Assembly: GCA_016196905.1 (NCBI GenBank)
Contig: JACPWV010000152.1
Span: 1-19,867, forward strand
Direction: 5' to 3'
Length of the DNA: 19,867 nt
Source of the DNA: Chloroflexota bacterium
Lineage (GTDB): Bacteria; Chloroflexota; Anaerolineae; UBA7937; JACPPX01
Shown: in pieces, positions 14,685 through 19,867 of the stretch
Numbering within the stretch: position 1 is the stretch's first letter
Layout: each line of letters starts with the position of its first letter
Notes under the pieces: model-generated
What the model saw: only the letters and a program-made list of their open reading frames with translations
Told to the model about the DNA's origin: nothing
Database searches by the model: none
Made by a program: the position numbers and the translations under genes

Positions 14685-15646
14685 ACCCAACCCTCGAGGA
14701 GATAAGCCAGGGCGAGCAGGATGCCGGTCAGCAGGTGGACGAAGACGGTAGCCGCATTGGCCGGGGCGAGGCGGATGTAATCCTCGTAGTTGGCGCGGGC
14801 CACGCGAATGGCGAAGAGTGCGATGGGGATGGTAGCTAGGGCCAGCAGCGCGAAAGGGGTTATGTGTCCCAGGAGGACGGCCGTCGCGATGCTCCCATAG
14901 GTGGCCACCATCAGCAGGATATATCCGCTCACCGCTCGCGGCCGACCCAGGCGCACCACCAAGGTGTGCTTATCGGCCGCTCGATCGGCGGGCAGATCCT
15001 GGAATTCGTTGATGTAGAGGACCGCGGCGATCAGGGTGGCCAGCGGGAGCGAGGCCCACAGGGGCTCCAGGTCGAGCTGCTGGGCCTGAACGTAGTAGGA
15101 GCCCAGGGTCATCAGGATGCCGAAGTTGAGGCCCACGAAAAGTTCGCCGATCCCGCGGGACGAGAGGCGGACCGGCGGGGCGGTGTAGAAGAAACCCGAG
15201 AGTACCCCGACCAGGCCCAGGGCCAGGATGGGCCAGCCGCGCACATAAGCCAGGGATAGGCCGATGAGGCTGCCCAGGGCGAAGAAGAGGAGCGCGCCCA
15301 CGAGCACCTCGCGCGGCGACAAGAGCCTCCGCTGAATCATGCGGCTCCCGCCGGTGAAAGGGCGAACGAACTCGTAGTTCTGTTCGTCCGCTCCGCTCAG
15401 ATGATCGAAGTAGTCATTGGCTACGTTGGTCCCTGCATGCAACAGCGTGCCCCACAGAAGGGTCAATAAGAAGTAGCCCCACTGAAAGCCGTAGCCACGT
15501 TCCCAGGCGATGAGCGCTCCCAGCAGGATGGGCAAGAAGGTGGCGGTGAAGAAGGGGACGCGCAGCTCCTCTCGCCACAGGCTCAGCTTGCGGCGCACCC
15601 CTGCCGGCCAGGGGATCGGGCTCTGCATCGCCGAACCGATCGCCAT
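14681..15646 (-). CDS. menA: 1,4-dihydroxy-2-naphthoate polyprenyltransferase (UbiA/MenA family)
   Basis: An integral membrane prenyltransferase that joins the polyprenyl diphosphate tail to dihydroxynaphthoate, giving demethylmenaquinone. It has 321 residues and about eight or nine helices, as is typical. The first Asp-rich site is TNVANDYFDHLSG (73-85), the second NEFQDLPADRAADKHTL (213-229); both bind the Mg-diphosphate. The sequence GFFYTAPPVRL (151-161) is also typical of MenA. The start is the ATG at 15646, although it lacks a strong ribosome-binding site; an in-frame ATG at 15628 would remove six residues. It starts 63 bases after the CrtI-like gene and overlaps the methyltransferase gene by four bases. 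Some UbiA-family relatives act on other aromatic acceptors, but the adjoining menG makes menaquinone the best reading. Confidence 0.9.
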   Translation of the reverse strand: MAIGSAMQSPIPWPAGVRRKLSLWREELRVPFFTATFLPILLGALIAWERGYGFQWGYFLLTLLWGTLLHAGTNVANDYFDHLSGADEQNYEFVRPFTGGSRMIQRRLLSPREVLVGALLFFALGSLIGLSLAYVRGWPILALGLVGVLSGFFYTAPPVRLSSRGIGELFVGLNFGILMTLGSYYVQAQQLDLEPLWASLPLATLIAAVLYINEFQDLPADRAADKHTLVVRLGRPRAVSGYILLMVATYGSIATAVLLGHITPFALLALATIPIALFAIRVARANYEDYIRLAPANAATVFVHLLTGILLALAYLLEGWV

Positions 15647-15709
15647 CTGTGAATGCTTAACCCATCGATGAAATACCGTGACTCTACGCTCGCTCGAGTT
15701 TCGACCTGG

Positions 15710-17293
15710 CTAAGCGCTCTTGCGCCAGAGGGCGAATCCCTCTTTGGCTTGGACGATCTCCGCGGTGCGTTTTCCGGACAGGGCCACCCCGGCGATGCCC
15801 GCCCCCGGTGTGGTCCAATGCCCAGCCAGATACAGTCCCTGGATGGGGGTGCGCGGTTGGAGACGGTTGAACCCCATCTGCTGCGGGCTGAAGGCCCAGC
15901 CGTAGGGCGCCCCCTCGGTGGTAAGCAGGTAACGCTGCCAGGTGCGGGGGGTGCTGAGGTCCTGGACGACGATGCGCTGTGAGAGGCCAGGCAGGATGCG
16001 CTCGGCCCAGCGGATCATCTTTTGCGCCAAGTCACGGCCGGCCGCCGGCCAATCGGATGCCCCATCGTAGCGGGCATAGTTCCACAGGTAAATGCAGTGT
16101 TTTCCGGGCGGGGCCAGGCTGGGGTCGGTCACGCTGGGTATGGTGATGTCGCAGGGGGCCTCGGGCAACCCACGGTGCATGCGCTGATAAATGGCCTCCA
16201 TGTCGTAACTATCGTAGAAGACCATGTCGTGGTAGGCCGCGCTTAACTCGCGCACCTCCAGATCCACCCCTAAGCTAACCTTCACCAGGGAGAGGGAGGG
16301 CTCCATGCGCTGAAGGCGGCGCAGGTAGGAGCTGCTCAGGTGCTGCTGGCCCACCAGTTGGAAGAAGGTCTGCCGCGCATCGGCGTTGGAAACGACCGTG
16401 TCGCAGGCGACTTCAGCATGCACGCCCCCGGCCGCAAGTCGCTCGCCATCCGGTGCCAGCCGCCCATCGGGCAGCCACAGCGCGCTCACGTCGGCCAGCT
16501 CCACGCCGGCCACGCGGCCCCCGCGCACCGCGATGCGCTGGGCCTTGTGGGCGGGCAGGAACTCTCCGCCGTGCCGCTCCAGTCCTTTGCGCAACGCCTC
16601 CGCCAGCCGGCCGATGCCGCCTCGGGGATAATATCCGCCGCCCAGAAAGTAAGCCATCATCACCACCGTCCAGAACACCGCCGAGATCTGCGCGGGAGGC
16701 AACCCAAAATAGGGCCACAGGCAAGCCACCATGGCCTTGAGCCGCTCTTCCCGCAAGAATTCATCCAGCATCTGTTGATAGGTCTTGTTGGGATATTTGA
16801 CGAAGATGGGCGTCTTAATGGGAACTTTCAAGAACTCCCACAGGCTGAAGGTGTGAGGCAGAGAATCGATCTCCAAGAACATCTGCTGCATCTCGCGGAA
16901 GAGCATGGCCAAGCGCTTCTCCTCTGCCGGGAAGCGTTGGGCCAGCCGCTGGATGAAATCGTTGTAGTCGGGGCGGATCAGCACCGCGTCGTCGGGGAAA
17001 GAAACCTTGGCGATGGGATCGACGGGGATGAACTCGACTTCCCGCTCGACGCCCAGCTCGCTCAAGATGCGATGCACGTACCAACCGGGCCCACAGGCGC
17101 TCAGCAGGTGGGAGCCCACGTCGAAGGTGAAACCCTCTCGCTGGTGGCTGTGGCAGACCCCACCAGGGACAGGCCGCTGATCGACAACCAGGACTCGATA
17201 ACCTGCCTTGGCCAGCAAGGCCCCGCAGGTCAGCCCGCCGATCCCGGCGCCGATAACCACCACATCGTAGCGATCGCGCCTAGGTTCTCTCAT
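15710..17293 (-). CDS. CrtI/CrtISO-like FAD-dependent oxidoreductase (phytoene desaturase family)
   Basis: A 527-residue flavoprotein. The N-terminal FAD site reads DVVVIGAGIGGLTCGALLAK (10-29), followed by VVDQRPVPGG (36-45) and the FDVGSH element (57-62). The C-terminus carries the carotenoid-oxidoreductase signature GLYLAGHWTTPGAGIAGVAL, with the final FAD contact. Length and both ends fit phytoene desaturases, carotene isomerases and related polyprenoid-acting enzymes. There is no phytoene synthase or other carotenoid gene in the window; instead it precedes menA and menG on the same strand, 63 bases away. A role in oxidising, reducing or isomerising the prenyl tail of a quinone, or in carotenoid synthesis encoded elsewhere, is therefore open. 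It has a good promoter whose -10 box ends ten bases before the ATG, so the transcript may be almost leaderless. Confidence 0.85.
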   Translation of the reverse strand: MREPRRDRYDVVVIGAGIGGLTCGALLAKAGYRVLVVDQRPVPGGVCHSHQREGFTFDVGSHLLSACGPGWYVHRILSELGVEREVEFIPVDPIAKVSFPDDAVLIRPDYNDFIQRLAQRFPAEEKRLAMLFREMQQMFLEIDSLPHTFSLWEFLKVPIKTPIFVKYPNKTYQQMLDEFLREERLKAMVACLWPYFGLPPAQISAVFWTVVMMAYFLGGGYYPRGGIGRLAEALRKGLERHGGEFLPAHKAQRIAVRGGRVAGVELADVSALWLPDGRLAPDGERLAAGGVHAEVACDTVVSNADARQTFFQLVGQQHLSSSYLRRLQRMEPSLSLVKVSLGVDLEVRELSAAYHDMVFYDSYDMEAIYQRMHRGLPEAPCDITIPSVTDPSLAPPGKHCIYLWNYARYDGASDWPAAGRDLAQKMIRWAERILPGLSQRIVVQDLSTPRTWQRYLLTTEGAPYGWAFSPQQMGFNRLQPRTPIQGLYLAGHWTTPGAGIAGVALSGKRTAEIVQAKEGFALWRKSA

Positions 17294-17303
17294 CTTATTG
17301 TGA

Positions 17304-17333
17304 AATATATTACAAACTAGGGGAGAAAGTCAA
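17304..17333 (-). promoter_or_regulatory. Sigma70-type promoter of the CrtI-menA-menG group
   Basis: On the minus strand TTGACT (17333-17328) and TATATT (17309-17304) are 18 bases apart, in an AT-rich island inside GC-rich DNA. The -10 box ends ten bases before the ATG at 17293, so the leader would be very short and translation may not use a Shine-Dalgarno site. Confidence 0.6.
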
Positions 17334-17372
17334 GGGGAGCGAGTAAGCCTGCTGAGACGGCTGTGTGCCGGG

Positions 17373-17429
17373 TCGATATCGAGCCGATAATCGGGTCAGC
17401 CATCCAGGTTGATTAGCCGGTGGCTGAAT
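17373..17429. promoter_or_regulatory. Cluster of palindromes upstream of the CrtI-like promoter (possible operator or terminator)
   Basis: Three inverted repeats follow each other: the perfect TCGATATCGA (17373-17382), CCGATAATCGG around one central base (17384-17394), and a longer hairpin TCAGCCATC...GGTGGCTGA (about 17397-17428) with one G-T pair. They lie between the permease operon end and the promoter at 17304-17333. A regulator site or transcription end are both possible; no T-run follows. Confidence 0.35.
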
Positions 17430-17438
17430 TTACTTGCC

Positions 17439-17461
17439 GCCCATCAATTCATCGAATGGGC
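17439..17461 (-). terminator. Weak hairpin after the permease operon
   Basis: GCCCAT (17439-17444) and ATGGGC (17456-17461) pair around an 11-base loop, 23 bases past the stop at 17485. There is no T-run on the minus strand. It might end the permease transcript together with the palindromes just beyond it. Confidence 0.3.
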
Positions 17462-17484
17462 CCACTGGAAGTCGCATCGACGCA

Positions 17485-18750
17485 TCACTGCTTCTCGTAG
17501 GGCTGGCCATCCGCGGCGGGGGGGATGGCGCGTCCCACCACCCCGGCCAGCACGATCATAGTGGCCACGTAGGGAGCCATGGCCAAGAGCTGGGAAGGGA
17601 TGGGGGCCTGCAGGATGGCCAATTTCTGTTGCAGGGAGTCGGCGAAACCGAAGATGAGCGAGGAGCCGAAGGCACCGAAGGGGGTCCACTTGCCGAAGAT
17701 CATGGCTGCCAACCCGATGAAGCCCCGCCCGGCGGTCATCAACTCATCGAAGCGGCCCACCGAGCCCACGGTGAAGTAAGCCCCGCCCAACCCGGCCACC
17801 ATCCCACCCAAAATCACATTGATGTAGCGCACCCGGAACACATTGATGCCTAGGGTGTCGGCCGCGCGCGGGTGCTCGCCCACCGCACGGGTGCGCAGTC
17901 CCCAGCGGGTGTAGAAGAGCATGATGTGGACCGCTACCAGCAAGAAGAGCATGGCGTAGACCACGATATTGTTCTCGAACAAGATCGGCCCCAGCACAGG
18001 GATGTCAACCAAGGGCGGGATGGCGATGGGTTGAAAGGCGCCCGAGTTGTTCAGGTCCAGGTGGACCGCCAGGATGCGAGCGCTCAAGTAGCTGGTGAGT
18101 CCCGCGGCCAGGATATTGATGACCACCCCCGAGACGATCTGATCCATCCGGAAGCGGATGGAGAGCACGGCGTGGATGGCCGCCAAGGCGGCCCCGGTCA
18201 GCACGCCGGCTAGCGCGCCCCAATAGAGATTACCGCTGGCGCTGGCTACCACCACCGAGGAGAAAGCCCCTGCCAGCATCATCCCTTCGATGGCGATATT
18301 GATCACCCCCGCTCGCTCGCACAGGATCCCGCTCAGAGCCCCCAAGGCGATGGGTGTGGAGCGCACCAGAGAGCTGACCAGCATGCCGGTCAGGTTGAAC
18401 TGGCGGCCCCCGTCCGCCCAGGTGAGGAAGGCGAAGATGAACAGGAAAATGATCAGGCCCAGCACGGCGTTGACCGCGCGGAAGCCTTTGGCCCATTGCC
18501 ACCCCCCCAAAAAGGCGACCACGAAGGTCAAGAGGAAAACAGTCAGTTGCGTAGGGAGCACCAAATCCGGGAGCGGGGTACGCCGCGCGGAGCCGAAGGC
18601 GGTCAGGACGAAGGTGGAGGTCTGCCCCGCTTCGCTGGGCAGCCCAAAGAGGAACAGCATGGCCGCGGCCAAGGCCAGGAAGGTGAGGCCGAAAAGCTGT
18701 TGGCGGCGGCCGAGGAGCACGGCTCGCGGGCGAGCGAGGACAGTTTGCAT
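17485..18750 (-). CDS. ABC transporter permease, NupQ/YufQ type (nucleoside or simple-sugar import)
   Basis: A 421-residue inner-membrane permease of the BPD_transp_2 family, expected to form a heterodimer with the upstream permease and to work with a BmpA-like binding protein and a double ATPase encoded outside this window. Family marks are GVINIAIEGMMLAGAFSSVV (148-167), DQIVSGVVINILAAGLTSYL (203-222) and GEHPRAADTLGINVFRVRYI (291-310), the last being the cytoplasmic coupling loop towards the ATPase. About 110 residues with three hydrophobic stretches (about 18-37, 66-82, 92-110) precede the conserved core, making it longer than B. subtilis-type NupQ (about 320). AAGGAG stands seven bases before the ATG, and the gap to the upstream permease is only ten bases. 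Nucleosides are the best-known cargo of this subgroup; specificity cannot be read from permeases. Confidence 0.92.
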   Translation of the reverse strand: MQTVLARPRAVLLGRRQQLFGLTFLALAAAMLFLFGLPSEAGQTSTFVLTAFGSARRTPLPDLVLPTQLTVFLLTFVVAFLGGWQWAKGFRAVNAVLGLIIFLFIFAFLTWADGGRQFNLTGMLVSSLVRSTPIALGALSGILCERAGVINIAIEGMMLAGAFSSVVVASASGNLYWGALAGVLTGAALAAIHAVLSIRFRMDQIVSGVVINILAAGLTSYLSARILAVHLDLNNSGAFQPIAIPPLVDIPVLGPILFENNIVVYAMLFLLVAVHIMLFYTRWGLRTRAVGEHPRAADTLGINVFRVRYINVILGGMVAGLGGAYFTVGSVGRFDELMTAGRGFIGLAAMIFGKWTPFGAFGSSLIFGFADSLQQKLAILQAPIPSQLLAMAPYVATMIVLAGVVGRAIPPAADGQPYEKQ

Positions 18751-18760
18751 ATAAACTCCT

Positions 18761-19867
18761 TTATGGCTGGTGCCAGCCGCGGGTGAGGACCGCCTCGATC
18801 TCCCTCTCGATACGGATGCGGTAGAGCAGGCGGATGATTTCCGGCGCTGCCACGAACATGATGATGAGCGCCTGCAGGATGAACACGATGTCGAGGGGAA
18901 TGTGCGCGATCGCCTCCATCTGTTTGGCGCCCGCCCTCAACATCCCGAAGAGAAGCCCAGAGAAGATCACCCCCAGGGGGTGGCTCCGGGCGATCAAAGC
19001 CACGGCGATGGAGTCAAAGCCCAATCCCGCGGCGAAGTCCACGCCCATGTTGTAGCGCCAACCCAAGATATCGATGCTCCCAGCCAATCCAGCCAGGCCC
19101 CCGCTCAGGCTCATGGCCAGGACGATGTTGCGGCTGATGCTCATCCCCGCCGCCTTGGCCGCGTTGGGGTTGGCCCCCACCGAGCGGAGCTCGAACCCGG
19201 TGGTGGTTTTGAACAGGAACCACCACACCAAGACGGCTATACCCAAAGACAGGAAGAAGCCTGCGTGGAAGCGGATGGGACCGGGAAAGAAATGCGGGAG
19301 CGCGGCGCTGGGCAGGATACTGGGACTAATGGGCACGAAGCCGTCCCGACTCATGGGGCCGGCCAGTAGCCAGCGGCTTAGAAAAATAGCGATCCAGTTG
19401 AGCATGATGGTGTTGATCACCTCGTGGGCTCCCACCCGCGCCTTGAGGTAGCCGGGGATCAACCCCCACCAGGCGCCTCCTAACCACCCGGCGGCCAGGG
19501 CCAGGGGAAGGTGGATGAAGATGGGCAAGCCGCTGAAGGCATAGCCCACATACACCGAGAATAGCCCTCCCATAATTAACTGGCCCTCCGCTCCGATGTT
19601 GAACAGCCCGGCCCGGAAGCCCAGCGCCACGGCCAATCCGGCGAAGATGAAGGGAGTGGCGCGCACCAGGCTCTCGCTGAGCGGGCGGATGGCGCGCAGG
19701 AACGCTGTGCTGTCCCCCGTGTTCACGTAGGCGATGAGGCCCCCCAGCAGATCGACCGGGTTGCCCAGCGCGCCTTGGATGAGCGCGGCATAGGCGATGG
19801 CGATCTTGCTCAAGGTGAGGGAGAGAGGGCCCAGCGGATTGCTTAGAACCTTGCTCCACGCGCCAAC
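18761..19867 (-). CDS. ABC transporter permease, NupP/YufP type (5' end off window)
   Basis: The partner permease of the gene above. The C-terminal 369 codons are present. The frame stays open to the right edge with no stop, and the only start codon seen, TTG at 19813, lacks a ribosome-binding site and would omit the first membrane helix usual in this family, so the gene most likely begins outside the window. Conserved segments, numbered from that TTG, are GLFNIGAEGQLIMGGLFSVY (69-88), GAHEVINTIMLNWIAIFLSR (128-147) and the coupling loop RSVGANPNAAKAAGMS (210-225). About eight to nine helices are visible. It ends ten bases before the second permease gene. Gene order in known NupNOPQ-type operons predicts the ATPase and then the binding lipoprotein gene just upstream. 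Confidence 0.88.
   Translation of the reverse strand, partial: VGAWSKVLSNPLGPLSLTLSKIAIAYAALIQGALGNPVDLLGGLIAYVNTGDSTAFLRAIRPLSESLVRATPFIFAGLAVALGFRAGLFNIGAEGQLIMGGLFSVYVGYAFSGLPIFIHLPLALAAGWLGGAWWGLIPGYLKARVGAHEVINTIMLNWIAIFLSRWLLAGPMSRDGFVPISPSILPSAALPHFFPGPIRFHAGFFLSLGIAVLVWWFLFKTTTGFELRSVGANPNAAKAAGMSISRNIVLAMSLSGGLAGLAGSIDILGWRYNMGVDFAAGLGFDSIAVALIARSHPLGVIFSGLLFGMLRAGAKQMEAIAHIPLDIVFILQALIIMFVAAPEIIRLLYRIRIEREIEAVLTRGWHQP

Noticed and set aside
16340..17320. A 326-codon plus-strand open frame opposite the CrtI-like gene
   Set aside because: It runs fully antisense to a flavoprotein with clear FAD motifs and has no recognisable motif or ribosome-binding site.

Overview
The window comes from a GC-rich bacterium, most likely a member of the Chloroflexota (Anaerolineae-like). 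The hints are GT-C membrane glycosyltransferases with long C-terminal beta-sandwich tails, a Thr-Pro-rich linker in a small surface protein, a menaquinone pathway and mixed ATG/GTG/TTG starts. This placement is inferred from protein style; there is no rRNA or marker gene to confirm it. Every recognisable gene lies on the minus strand except one possible 34-residue membrane peptide on the plus strand.

Reading along the minus strand from the right edge, the order is as follows. (1) 19867-17485: two permeases of a BmpA/NupNOPQ-type ABC importer (nucleoside or simple sugar); the first runs off the right edge. (2) 17293-13965: a CrtI-like FAD oxidoreductase with a good sigma70-type promoter, then a MenA-type prenyltransferase and a MenG/UbiE methyltransferase joined by a GTGA overlap, which together suggest quinone tail attachment, ring methylation and perhaps tail modification. 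(3) 13903-9443: a small anchored Thr-Pro-rich surface protein, a PslG-like membrane-anchored glycoside hydrolase and a GT39-like membrane glycosyltransferase. (4) 9253-5918: two GT2 glycosyltransferases and a polyprenyl-phosphate sugar-phosphate transferase (WbaP/ExoY type), followed by a strong hairpin. (5) 5709-1: two more GT-C enzymes overlapping by ATGA, then the N-terminal two thirds of an FAD-dependent oxidoreductase of the HemY/UDP-galactopyranose-mutase-like kind, cut by the left edge.

Regions 3 to 5 read as a locus for cell-surface glycan: the priming transferase starts a lipid-linked glycan, the GT2 enzymes extend it at the cytoplasmic face, the GT-C enzymes would add sugars from lipid carriers outside the membrane, and the glycosidase would trim or release the product. 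The most distinctive feature is a recurring module of about 95 to 130 residues at the C-termini of all three GT-C proteins (two, three and one copies). Other points to check are the damaged or non-canonical start of the glycosidase, the plus-strand microprotein between divergent TATAAT boxes, and promoters that sit almost on the start codon. No tRNA, rRNA, CRISPR array, insertion sequence or gene-free stretch above 300 bases was seen.
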